Positions 46,346-57,602 of a stretch of DNA of 64,000 nt are shown piece after piece. The stretch is taken from NCBI RefSeq assembly GCF_019059575.1, contig NW_024881617.1:62001-126000 (forward strand), given 5' to 3'. The translations under genes were made by a program, and so were the position numbers. Source of the DNA: Amphibalanus amphitrite (lineage: Eukaryota > Arthropoda > Thecostraca > Balanomorpha > Balanidae). Position 1 is the stretch's first letter. Each line of letters opens with the position of its first letter. The notes beneath the pieces are model-generated. The model saw only the letters and a program-made list of their open reading frames with translations. It had not been told where the DNA came from and ran no database searches.

Positions 46346-49300
46346 GACCAGACAGGCCAGCCGGCACTCGCCAGAAGGTCAGCCCGGTCTCACGGGCACC
46401 GATCGAAGGCATTCAGTCCCGACAGCCTCCATCCAGGGATCAGACGGTTACTGCAGCATTCTCCAACACTGAGCCAGAAGTCGCTCTCACAAAGTGACAC
46501 CGTAATATTTCTTCCCATCCCCACGGGGCAGCGGTTGGCCGACAGCTCACTGAGGGTACGGGGACCCGCAGTTGCTACTGTACACGAACCCCAAGTCTAA
46601 CCGTCTGTCCTGTCCAGTAACAACCGATAACATTGATATCGACTGCTGGTCCCTGTACAAGAGCAGCTGAGGTTTCCTGTGAGTACCCTCTGACAGCTTA
46701 TCGTTGTTCCCTGTGAGGGTGCTGGGACAATTAACTCAGGGTCGCTGTACAGTAGCAACTGCGGGTCCCTGTACCAGTCAGATCTCTGCCTGTCTCCCCG
46801 CGCCGCCGGCCTGAGTCAGGGCTCGACTACTGAACCGTCAGCGTATCGGCCACGGCTGGTGGGTGTATGCGGGCCAGCCGGCCAGTCGGAGATCATAGTA
46901 TTGAGCCGCCACCCGGCTACACACACGTAGGTAGGCGTCTTGTTACGAAGGCGCGGCACGGGACGGGCCGGACCAATATAGCACGGCGGAGAAAACAGAC
47001 CAGGGGAAATAACGAGAGGAGAAACAGAGCGAGAAGGTAACAAGGGCATACGATCCGGCCAGTGTAGGCATGCAGGAAACATGCAAATCACCTCCATCGT
47101 ACGTTCTCGTTTTGTTTCACAAACAGTTTTTCATATATAAATGTCCTGGAAAGTCGCAATGAAGGTTATCCACACTGGGATGCTATGCATCGGTCATGAC
47201 AGGGATTAACTTATAGGCGTATTTAGGTATGTTTGTGAACTATAAAAGACTTAGCACGTGCAGTGTGCATGGATATATTGAACAACAGGCGGGTCTGTTC
47301 CATCCTTTACATGCGCGTTGGTGGTAAGAACTGGAAAGAGCATACCCTCCATTTAAATGATACCGCAAACGGAAAACGGACCTCACAGAGACCGACAAAG
47401 GATTCAAACTAACACCTACAGCAATATAAATGTAAATATCAGCGACATCTCACCTACGGACTGCATCTGTCTCATACAAACTCCATTTGCAGGAATCAGG
47501 AACTAGAACTTTTTCTTCGCGGCTTGCTTCAAAGTAGGTACGTCTAGCACAGTCCTATTTGAAAAAGCAATGGACACCCATCCGGGTCTTTTGCGTTCAG
47601 CGAGACGCAAAATGGTAATTAAATTTTGCGACTGCGCGCTGATAGCGACAAACAGGATCTCACCAACCGTGAACACTGGCAACCACCCGAAACGCATCAC
47701 AAACGTTCACACGGCGAGGTCCATGTGTTATCAACACCGCTTGGTAAAATATCAGTCGGAACATTTAACATCCCTGCTTTGAAAGAGCACTATTACACAC
47801 GTGTAAATGATCGCTGAAAGTGTTCAGTTTCGTTTAAGGATCAAGCAGACCAACTGCCGTCCGTCCATTCCAGCTCACCCAATTACACTATCTGCGTTGA
47901 TTGGTGTTCAATTTCGAGCAGTTCATTTCGACAGCTTAATTTGCCATTCGCCCACACCTTCAGGAGGAGATCAACGGGCGTCGGGCAGCTGCGATTTCAC
48001 AAATCGGTCGGGTCTATGCTATGAATTCGGTCATGACTAGCCTTTACAAGCAGCCTTACTCAGCGCACGCAATCGTCTTGGATAGCTTCCAATCAGCCGA
48101 CCAATATTGCCAGTTTCAAGTTATTGGTAGACGTAGAGGTATACATACTGAATGCCAATGATTTCCTATATATCATGTCATTCAAGCACGCAATAATTCA
48201 AATCTTCCTGTGGGTTAGGCTGACTTCAGTGAACAACTTGCAGATACCTACGCTGGGCCTGAATGGAAAAATTCGGACCTTACAATTATAAGTTATATAT
48301 ATTGAGCGTTTTGTAAAACAAACATAATAAGACATATTCATCGAGCAGCTGAGCAGCAGGCTCTACGCATGATAGGTAAGGAAGACACTGTCGGTTCGTT
48401 TTATGTTTCTGTACTTGGTAATTTGAGAGATAACAAATTCGTAAGAACCGTAGCAAAAGCAAAGATCACTTTCAACCCACATTCATAAAAACGAATGTAG
48501 CCTTCCATCAGACATTCCTTCAAGCATCCCCGACAAAATCAATGCCAGAGCGAGCAGCGAGTGCATTGATGTGCAAGGCAATTTGTCGAATGAACTCACC
48601 GGCCGCCATACCACAGACGAATGAGCTCACAATCCGAACAGCAGTGAAATCATGAGGTCGCCGAGGTTGTTCCACCCACCTGGTGATTGATTAGTCGGCA
48701 ATCACAGACTACATGGGTGTCCCCGCGGCACGATTGCACCTCTCCATCGACGACTGTCCCCTCCCTCGGGTGTACGAACCAATCGTGAAACGGTCGGCCC
48801 ACGCAGAACTAGTGAAATGCTGGGCTCCGTGCATGGACAATGGACGCTGGAGAGTGAACAGTCGGCATAGTTATGTTCAACGATGCAATATATACAAAAA
48901 CACTTGTATTGGATGTCACCATCCATAATAAATTGGCTTGATCAAACTAACATTTTAAGTTAAAAACTCAAACTGTGTAGCTCGGCATATTTTTGTTTGA
49001 TTTCATATCCAGATTTAACAAAGTGCTTTCCACATTTGCGTTCATACTCGCCTACGACCTTGGCGTGCGGACCATCATTTTCTCGTCACAATGCGCGACC
49101 AATCGACCAGTTTCGACGCACCTACTCCGGCAGCGGCTCCCTCCCGACCAATCCACTCACCAGACCCGTCTGCCCGCTGCTGACCCACCCCACGGCGGGC
49201 GGGGGCGGCGGCGGGGGAAGCGGCAGGCCGGGTCCAGTCAACAGGCTGATGCGATTACCGCGTGGGCCCGACAAAATGGACCGACCAGCGCTGAGAGTCG

Positions 49301-50526
49301 GCCGCCAGTCTGGCCATCGTAAACAGCTCCATCGCGCCCGATCGAATACGCAGAGAGGCGCTGGTGGCAATTACTCCGCTAAATGACATCATTTGGTGTT
49401 AAACGATGGAATGGAGAACGACTTAGTTGAGTTGCATCACACCAGACTGGTTCATTGAGGTGAGTACAGATCCTGATGTTTTAGAATCGAGCGGGAAAAG
49501 GTCAAACTTGAAAATAAATGTCGGCAGTCGAAATAAATAGATATCGCATGTAACAATGACAACTTAAAGCAATGAAAATTGCATGTTTTGCGCGTGCAGA
49601 TTGCCCAAATCGGAGGTGCAAAAGATGCAATGGTAATTGTTGGTATAAATAAAAAAGTTTATGATGCCCTAATAGTCAGAAAAGGTCCGTCACACTCAAC
49701 TGACTTCAACTGGCTGCTGCTACGCCTGCCAACCAGACCGTCCTCTCATATATCGAGCGCCGGAGTTCGGACCTGCGTCACCGCATTCGATGCGCTACCA
49801 GGTGACGGAACGGACATCATTATGAGATAATGGCGGCTAAGCATCTCATTGCTCTTTTATTTGCAATGAGCCTAAAGTCTAAACGCTTCCTATGATGAAA
49901 AAGTGGTAGGTTCGTAACTACAAACGCACTGCGCAACATTGCTTTGAGCAAGCAATCGGTACTTTCCGAGAAGCCTTTGATTTGACCCGGACAACGACGA
50001 CAGAAGTACCGAAGACAGGACGAAAAAAAACGGAGCATCAACGGAGAAGCAGCCTTGATGAATGTCAGGATAATTTCACGCATGCATGCATATGTATAAG
50101 GATCTACTAGCAAAAAGCATCGGTCTGGTGTAAAGCTTTCATTCTTTTGATTAAACAAATTAAAAGCGTTTTCTTAATAGAGGTATACTCTTTTCTTGTA
50201 GAATTGGATTGTTTTTCAGATGAACAGCGGACCACGTACGCCCTCCAAGCGTGCCATCTCAGAAGGGCATCCGGCAATTTACAGAAGGGCACATCCGGCA
50301 ATTTACAACTTCAAAGTCTACGAGACTCCTATTGTGCGTTCGTCCACTCATTCAAGCTATGAATTCAGCGTTAATGACAATCTGGGTGCTAGAGACCGGA
50401 TCAAACGCCGAGATGACCCTTACAGTGAACGTCGCTCCAGACGGGCAGAGCCGGGCGCACTTTGAAGCACCGACGGCCGACCTATGCTCGGCAAATAACC
50501 TATATCGGGCCGAGACCGACACTCAC

Positions 50527-50705
50527 CTTTGAGTCCCCGCGAGACGTCGCAGTCGCGGTGCTGGCCGAGCACCAGTTTCAGCTTGGCACGCAGCTCGGCG
50601 TTCTCCTGCTGTAGCTCATTGACGCGACAGTTGAGCGCCTCCATCGAACTGGCCATCTGCTGCTGAGCTCGCTTCTTGCGGGCGCGCCACCGGTTAGCCG
50701 CCGCT
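50527..50705 (-). CDS. bZIP domain exon, ATF2/CREB5/Fos-like transcription factor
   Basis: Minus-strand exon of 179 bases between an acceptor (CTCCCCTGCAG) and a donor (GTGAGT), with entry phase 2 and exit phase 1. It encodes 59 full codons. The basic half begins AAANRWRARKKR, and the zipper has heptad positions Leu24, Leu31, Leu38 and Val45, with Asn35 at a central a-position. The zipper ends GQHRDCDV, recalling the HKDC end of ATF2/ATF7/CREB5 and the HRPAC end of Fos/ATF3. Such proteins bind AP-1 or CRE sites as dimers in the nucleus. The first base completes a codon from an upstream exon, expected to supply the preceding Asn-Arg; that exon was not found. Oddity: the near-invariant Cys/Ser before the conserved Arg of the basic region is Trp. 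Confidence 0.85.
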
Positions 50706-50725
50706 CTGCAGGGGAGGAGGGGGCG

Positions 50726-50995
50726 GGGGTCAGTTCAGCCACACCACAGGGGAGAGAGGGAGCAGCGCGGGCAGCTCAGCCTCATCACAGGGGAGAGAGG
50801 GAGCGGGGAGGGTCAGCCACACCACAGGGAGAGGAGGGGAGTGGGGGCAGCTCAGCCTCATCACAGGGGAGAGAGGGAGCGGGGAGGGCAGCTCATCCAT
50901 ACCACAGGGGGAGAGGGGACGGGGTAGGATCAGTTCATCCGCAACACAGGGAGAGAGGGAGAGGGGAGGACGGAGGTCAGTTCACCCTGTGTCAT
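50726..50995. repeat. Minisatellite at the bZIP exon acceptor
   Basis: Tandem units of about 48 bases (CACAGGGGAGAGAGGGAG plus GCAGCTCAGCCTCATCA and variants) begin about 20 bases from the acceptor of the bZIP exon. On the minus strand each unit is a pyrimidine tract (CTCCCTCTCTCCCCTGTG), so the splice-site upstream sequence appears to have been multiplied. Confidence 0.8.
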
Positions 50996-53724
50996 ACAGC
51001 AGACACACTGTCAGAGACAATACCACACCTTCAGCAAAACCACGCAATGTATTATTGGAATGGTTCTGTTTCAGTTTGATAATGGCCCGTCGGCCAAAAT
51101 ACCACATTTCTTTCATTTATATTAAGTGATAATATTCAAGGAAAACGTCAATAAATTATTTAACAACTTGCATATCATTGTAGGAATATATTGCAAGGTA
51201 CCTAAATAGCGGAGCTGGGCCACAGAAAATAAAAAGGAAGTTCGTTCTGAAGACTTCGAGCTGGTCAGGCCCGAAACTCCACGGTCCCATCAATAATTCC
51301 AAGTTGACGGGGGAATTTCGAAGCTAAAGTAAGTCCTGCCCACTCCCAGCATAGCCGAGCACTCACATTCACCGAGCAGTCTCACTCACTGACTTCTGAC
51401 CGCGGCTGCTGCCATTAGCCGCAGACGATCCTCGCCAGGAAACATACACCGTCGGACTTGCTTTTATTTATCTAATATTTATCTCCTTCGTGCCTACGGT
51501 AAAGTGACATTATTCAAGAGAAAAATCATTCACAAAAATACCATACAAACCGCATCAAAATGTTAACCCGAAAATCGACACTTTGAACGAAAAAATAAAG
51601 TCTGGAATGGTGAAATAGTATATGCAGGAGAAAATGCCTTGTTTGCGTTTTGTTCCTCCAAAATACACCCGTAGCGTTCCTCAGTTTATCCCTGCTACGA
51701 TTTTCGGGTGTTTTCTTTCAAACAACAAACGCATACAGTACACCGACTTCACCAGCCGACTTCACCTACGGCTGCAGCCGTAGCGAAAAGCGCAGCCATT
51801 AGCGCTCCTGCAATATACAGTATTTTGGCCGGCGGGCATATCCAATGACTGCATGCGTGCGATAACGCACAGATCCATTTAAGATGGGACGTTCCATTAT
51901 TCGAGACAATGGTTCGACTCCACAACCACACAGTGCGTGTGGCGCACGGGAATAGAGTTCCGAACACGGAAAGCGCACAAATGGAGACGCGCTGAGCCGA
52001 AACGAATGCCGAACACGACAAGAAAAGGCACTCTGCATTCTGCAATCCTACTGGAACGGTTACTCATGTTTCACAGTTGTAGTCAGTCCAGATTGTAGAA
52101 AAAAGACGGAACAGATAATGGAGATATCAAAACTCTCAAAACACTATCAAACAAAGGATTCTGTTCAAATAACTGTTTTCACGGCTACTGAGAACTTGTT
52201 TGTTGTCGGTGTTGCATCCGCAAGAACTAATCGACATTTCGCGTCTCGCTGAATGCAAAAGGCCAGGGTGAGTGTCTGGTGTTTTGTGAATAAACAGTAA
52301 ACTTATGTAAGACCTCCTTTGATGTAGATAGATGACTAGGGTTTTTGAGCGCCTGGACTGAAACTTTGACGTAGCCTAGTGCGTAGATTCGTTAACTATC
52401 TATCCATTGCAAATAAGTGGGAGTTCTGAGCAAAAGCTTGTTGAAATCATGCCTGGCAGAGATTTGAACATATAACACGTCACTTTTTGAAGATAATTGG
52501 TCCATGTGAACAAACCTACATCTTCCCTCTCTTATCCTCCCACCGCTCGCCACTCCCCGTCCGTTGCACAACACCGTGCTAACGGGAGCTCCGCGCCCGG
52601 GCACGAGTCGGTTGGCTCACGTATCGCCCGGGTCCCACGCGTCCATAGAGGTACTCGGTGACCGTCGACACGATACACTGGCCACCTGGAGTATCACACG
52701 CCCCGGAGATGCGAGCTGCTTGATATGCCAGTCGCCGCAGCCCGACCCTCCCTGGGGCGGGCAGGCTCGCGCCGCCAGCAGGAGGGGAGGGGAGAGGTGT
52801 CCCGACCGGCCGGAGTCGGGCACAGATGCGGCATCCCACGCGCCGTCACACGAGCTTTTCTTGGAGGTTCTTCGTCGGGAAAGCAGACAGCCCGTCGCTG
52901 GTCGGTATACACTCTGTTTTCCAGACAATGTACTGGTGGCATGTGTTCTTGTTGAATGGCCGGTAAAATGCGTCATCGAGAAGTGGAACAAAGTAAGCTG
53001 CAAACTAAACTTGCACCCGTACCTATACCAGCTTGGCTATCTCATGCATCAGACCCAGTTTCAGCCCCTCTGGCATCGCTTGGCCTGGGGCTGTCTCTCA
53101 GTAACAATATCAGTCTCAGGCTTTTCAGACTGCCCAAACCCCCAGCTTCAACCCTAAACTCGTCCCAGTCTCGGTCCGACTACTTTACGATCGGTATTGA
53201 CACCAGATCTTTATCGGCCTCGACGGCATCTCGTATAGCCGCCGGTCCAGTTTATGCGGCCTGTCTGAGCCCAGCTCAGCTGAGCTCAACTCAGGCTCAG
53301 TCCGTCTCAGACGATCGACTTCGCGCCGCTATCACACACGCTCGTCCGATCTGCTTGTAATACAGCAGCATACGTCGCGCCAAGCTTTTATATTTTTTCC
53401 GCTGCAGTCGAGAGCGATCTAACACGTAGTCGAACAGTGTGCCTCCCTACCAGTGCTAATGGGATGAACACTCAAGACAGTCCCAGCTACGCGGTGAGTA
53501 TCGAGGGACTCGGACCCGTCGTCGCCGGCTCAGTTGCCCGAGTTTACGTGGCTCCAATGAGCTGACTGAGCTCCTCAGCGGCAGCATGGAACAGCTGAGC
53601 TCGCTTTTACCGAGTACGCCTCGCGCCTGGTAAACGGAATGACCAACTGACCCGCGGCCTAGGTCACATGACAGCTGTGTCGCACTGCCCGTGATGTAGA
53701 GATCTGCACGGCTGCAATTTTCCA
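50996..53724. other. No supported gene
   Basis: Upstream of the bZIP exon on its strand, so 5' exons might lie here, but no zinc-finger or activation-domain exon is recognisable. A CpG-rich patch at 52560-52860 has open frames in several phases without a recognised protein. Confidence 0.4.
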
Positions 53725-53815
53725 CAGCCTAGCCGCCCCGCAGCCGTGGCTCCACAGCCACAGCCGCCCACAGCCGTGGCAAACTGTGGACAGCCAGCCG
53801 TCAGCCGGCCGTGGA
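53725..53815. repeat. Short CACAGCCGTGG repeat
   Basis: Several near copies of CCACAGCCGTGG, which is nearly palindromic, lie within 90 bases. Confidence 0.6.
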
Positions 53816-53991
53816 TACTTTTAATGAAATGCAACCAAATGGTATATAGGTACTTCGCAGTTTTTAGATTAAGCAAATAGACAAAAGCATATTGCAAGGG
53901 GCTGTAGATTTTCAAGCTCATGATACATACCTACACAAATTGTTATTCATTAAGCAGACGTCTCACGAGATGCCAGATCTGAAACATAATC

Positions 53992-54066
53992 TAGCCTGAC
54001 CTAACCTTACCTAACCTACAACCTACAAACCTAACGCCTACAACCTACAAACATACAACCCACCAA
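53992..54066. repeat. Degenerate CCTAA/CCTACAA repeat
   Basis: Runs of CCTAACCTTACCTAACC and ACAACCTACAAACC resemble decayed arthropod-type telomere repeats (CCTAA)n. A related stretch lies at 61755-61866. Confidence 0.6.
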
Positions 54067-54250
54067 GGTATATAAAAACACTAGGTAACACCGAAAAATT
54101 CCTTCAACATGAAGGCAACGGGTTCAGGTCTTGACAACTAGTGCTAGCATGATTTGCAAGATACTTGCTACGTAACTACTTTACAGATTTTCCTAATACT
54201 TTGCTATTACTTATGTTTCGCGATTTAATAAAGACATATTTTTAGTTATT

Positions 54251-54280
54251 TACATATATAAAAATCAAAACGTCTGTACG

Positions 54281-54311
<31 letters not shown>

Positions 54312-54746
54312 CGCGTCAGTCACGCTTGGCGGGCTATTGCTCCGGAACGGTGCGGGCTACGGAGGTGAAATTTTGGGCGCAAGTCGGACGCGTGCATCTG
54401 TTTGTCGTATCAACTTTTCGAGGGGGTGCGTGCGGCGGTTTGCACGTGGCGGGCGCATCTTTGCGGAATTTTGGGCCGCGGCCGGCGCCGAGCAGACGGC
54501 ACGCGCCTTAGGCTCAGATTGTTCGCTGCGAAAATGAGGGAAAACAGAGTCGGAGGTCGTTGACCTTTGGCAATGAATACCGGAACAGAGCACCGCCGGC
54601 CAGGAGGAGACGCTAAATTTATTCTGGCCATAACTCGGCCGCTACTGGGCCGATTTTTATGAAACTTGGTTTATTACGCTGCGCGTAATGCTGTCCCTCT
54701 TTACGCTGCGCGTATTTACATATATAAAAATCAAAACGTCTGTACG

Positions 54747-54777
<31 letters not shown>

Positions 54778-55193
54778 CGCGTCAGTCACGCTTTAAGGGC
54801 TATTGCTCCGGAACGGTGCGGGCTACGGGGGTGAAATTTTCGACGCAAGTCGGACGCGTGCATCTGTTTGTCGTATTAAATTTTGGTGGGGGTGCGCTCG
54901 GCGGTTTGCACGTGGCGGGCGCATCTTTGTGGGATTTTGGGCCGCGGCCGGCGCCGAGCAGAGAGCACGCGCCTTAGGCTCAGTTTCTTCGCTGCAAAAC
55001 TGGGTGAAATCAGAGCCGGAAGGTCACTGACCTTTGGCAATGAATACCGGAACAGAGCACCGCCGGCCAGGAGGAGACGCCAACTTTATTCTGGCCATTA
55101 CTCGGCCGCTACTGGGCCGATTTTATTGAAACTTGATTTATTACGCTGCGCGTAATGCTGTCCCTCTTTACGCTGCGCGTAATGCTGTCCCTC
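54251..55193 (+). mobile_element. Tandem pair of Helitron-like units, period 467 bp
   Basis: Two copies start at 54251 and 54718 (TACATATATAAAAATCAAAA), each with a (GTAT)n run, then GTAACGCGTCAGTCACGC and a shared body, closing with TTACGCTGCGCGTAATGCTG. The end motif contains a short hairpin (TTACGC/GCGTAA) about ten bases before CTAG followed by T in copy 2, which fits a Helitron 3' end. An internal microsatellite is also known from Helentron-type non-autonomous elements. The class is tentative; the tandem duplication is clear. Confidence 0.6.
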
Positions 55194-55195
55194 TA

Positions 55196-55654
55196 GTCCT
55201 CATTAAAATTCGTTCTTGCCAAGAAATTTGTAATTTCACGGTATGACATCATGCCTTCAGGAAGCCTCGGATATCTCAGTATCTAGGCAGTGAACCTACT
55301 TAATTCTGATGTTTTTAGAAATGAAATTGATTTTTGCATTCTCTTGATATGAAATTTTTGGAAAACAACAGAAAAACATTAAATTATCGCTTTTCAAAGT
55401 GCCATTTTGTGCTTGATAAGAAGTGATGGCCCTTAGACAGAGCGTTCCTATAAAAAATCTAGAGTGAGCTGGCCTCTATAAAAATTAAAATTAGCACCAG
55501 TATTTAATTGTCTGTTAGATGTTAATTTTCATTAAGCTTAAGGTTCTACGGAAAAAGGCGAAATTCGCCCCTAAAGGCTTCAATGTCTGAATGAAAAAAG
55601 GCACTATGGTAAAGAGGTAGTTGAAAAATGGGAGGGAGCTGGCCTCTACAAGTT
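55196..55654. other. No gene seen
   Basis: AT-rich. The phrase GAGCTGGCCTCTA occurs twice (near 55468 and 55638), the second directly before the T-run that may be the LINE tail. Confidence 0.4.
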
Positions 55655-56274
55655 TTTTTTTTTTTTTCTACGCCGCCACCCATGAATAGGTGACCAGGAG
55701 TGCGCCCTCCCTCTATCCCAGCGACACACAGAACCTTACGTTAACACCAGACCAAACTTAATATGACAAGTCGCGGCACTCCCTGCTAAGAGTAAGGAAA
55801 AAAACAAAAGAAAGCAAATAGCTGTGGAGTGAGCATGCTGTTAATATGTTAACATAAGAGAAGCAAAGTGGTCACAACTGCAAACAGTTAGTGACTGCCC
55901 TCCTACACCCCTGAAACGCCCACAGATATACACTCATACAGGGTAATGTTAGTGGGAGGAAGGTGATAGAGGGGGAGCAGTCATACAAATAAAGTGGATG
56001 GTTGAAGGTGATCTTTCTGGTCAAATTCGAGCAGGATCAGTTACTGAACCCCTGCAGGGCCGTCCAACTAAGCAAGGCTTGTTGTCGGACAGCCCACAGA
56101 GGCCAGTTCCGAGGTGACAAGTGTAGAAATAAAATTTAATTAAAATAAATAAGTCAACAGAACACAATCGGGAGGTAATGTCAAGAAACGCCAAGAACGA
56201 AAGACAAAATGTAAAATAAAAATAAAAATAAGATAAATTTAATCAAAATCAAATTAAGTTTAAATCAAATCAAA

Positions 56275-56275
<1 letters not shown>

Positions 56276-56318
<43 letters not shown>

Positions 56319-56321
56319 AAT
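56276..56321. repeat. (AAAG)n microsatellite
   Basis: About eleven AAAG units in the LINE 3' region. Confidence 0.95.
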
Positions 56322-56424
56322 CAGAAATAGGAGGTAACGGGTAATAGAACTACCCAATAACCAAGATGATTTTCAATTACATTATCACACGAGGCATATC
56401 ATCATGCAAACTGAATTGAATGAA

Positions 56425-57594
56425 TCAATGATACTGGTTAAGAAAGAAACTTTTGGAGAGCTTTTTAATAACTGATTTCGAAGCTGGTACTGTAGAAAGT
56501 CTGGGAAATAAAGGCACCATAATTTTGTTCCAGACTCTGGGCCCGGCCCACGATAAAGTATGCGTTTTGTATACTTTGTATGTAAATGATTCATAGAAAT
56601 GTTTAATGGAACGATTTATTCTAGTAGGTTCAGATGTTACAAAAAGCTCTGCAATAGCCATTGGTAGGTTTCCACTAAGTTTTCTGTGCAGTAATAGCAA
56701 CATTTGCTGTTGCCCAATATCCCTAAGTTTAAGAAGTTTGAACTTCTTGAATATTGGTGCAGTATGTGCCAGTCTTGGCTGTCCATCAATTATTCTTATA
56801 GCACGTTTCTGAAGTTTGTCTAATTCATTTAAACTAGTTGGGTATGTATTTGTGTAAATGAAGCAGCAGTAGTTAATATAACTAAGGAAAAGAGAATGAT
56901 ACAGTAGCAAAAGGTGTTTTGTGCCCAAAAGGTATTTGAGCCTATTCATTATTCCGATATTTCTCGATAATATTATTTGGAGTTTGGCTATGTGTGTTTT
57001 CCACTTAAGGTCATCATCAATAAATACACCAAGGTACTTAACAGTGTTTGCACGAGTAATTTTAGCACCATCAATTTGAATTGTTAGTTCACAGTTTGTT
57101 GGTTGATTACCATATAGCTGATAGTACGTTTTATCAGCATTGAGGGACAACTGGTTAGAAGCAAACCATTCAGCAATTTTAGGCATTAATGTATTTAGTC
57201 TGGCTTGAAGTGCATTTCTGTTTTCACCTTCTATGAAAATGGCAGTATCATCAGCATATAAAAGTACAGATATGTGTTCATCACATATGGATATAAAATC
57301 ATTTATGTATAATATAAAAAGGAGTGGACCCAGAATAGACCCCTGAGGTACTCCTATGTTTACCGGAAGAATAGATGATTGCGTATCATCGATTTGAACG
57401 CATTGAGTGCGTTCATTCAAGTATGATTTTAGCATCAAGTATGCTTCATCACATATGCCATATTTATGCAGTTTGCAGAGCAGTATCTCGATATCAACTG
57501 TATCGAATGCCTTGCGGAGGTCAAGGTAAATTCCACATGTGCTTAGGTTGTTTTCCAGAGCACTTAAGATTTTTTCTTGGAGAATTACGATAGG
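56425..57594 (-). pseudogene. LINE reverse transcriptase, C-terminal part
   Basis: An open frame of about 390 codons, without stops, ends at 56425. Reading down the minus strand it has RT motif A (AFDTVDIEIL), motif B (GVPQGSILGPLLFILYINDF) and the catalytic motif C (LLYADDTAIFI), then thumb and C-terminal sequence. Codons upstream of 57594 belong to the inserted hAT-type element, not to the LINE. Its intact frame suggests that the LINE copy is young, but it cannot act alone since its N-terminal half is separated and truncated. Confidence 0.88.
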
Positions 57595-57602
57595 CATGTA
57601 GG

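Larger units (their letters stand above)
31531..50526. other. Probable 19-kb intron of the bZIP gene
   Basis: No other exon is convincing in this span. It holds two mobile elements (43038-43689 and 43703-44881), several minisatellites and a CpG-rich island at about 39850-40750. Open frames of 60-190 codons here are unrecognised and mostly compositional. Confidence 0.45.

Noticed and set aside
52564..53157. 197-codon plus-strand frame and overlapping minus-strand frames
   Set aside because: Considered as an upstream bZIP-gene exon, but no zinc finger, phosphorylation motif or suitable splice phase was visible.
54286..55155. Tyr/Val/Cys-rich frames in the tandem Helitron-like units
   Set aside because: They begin in the GTAT microsatellite and show no domain. 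Both copies are open because they are duplicates.
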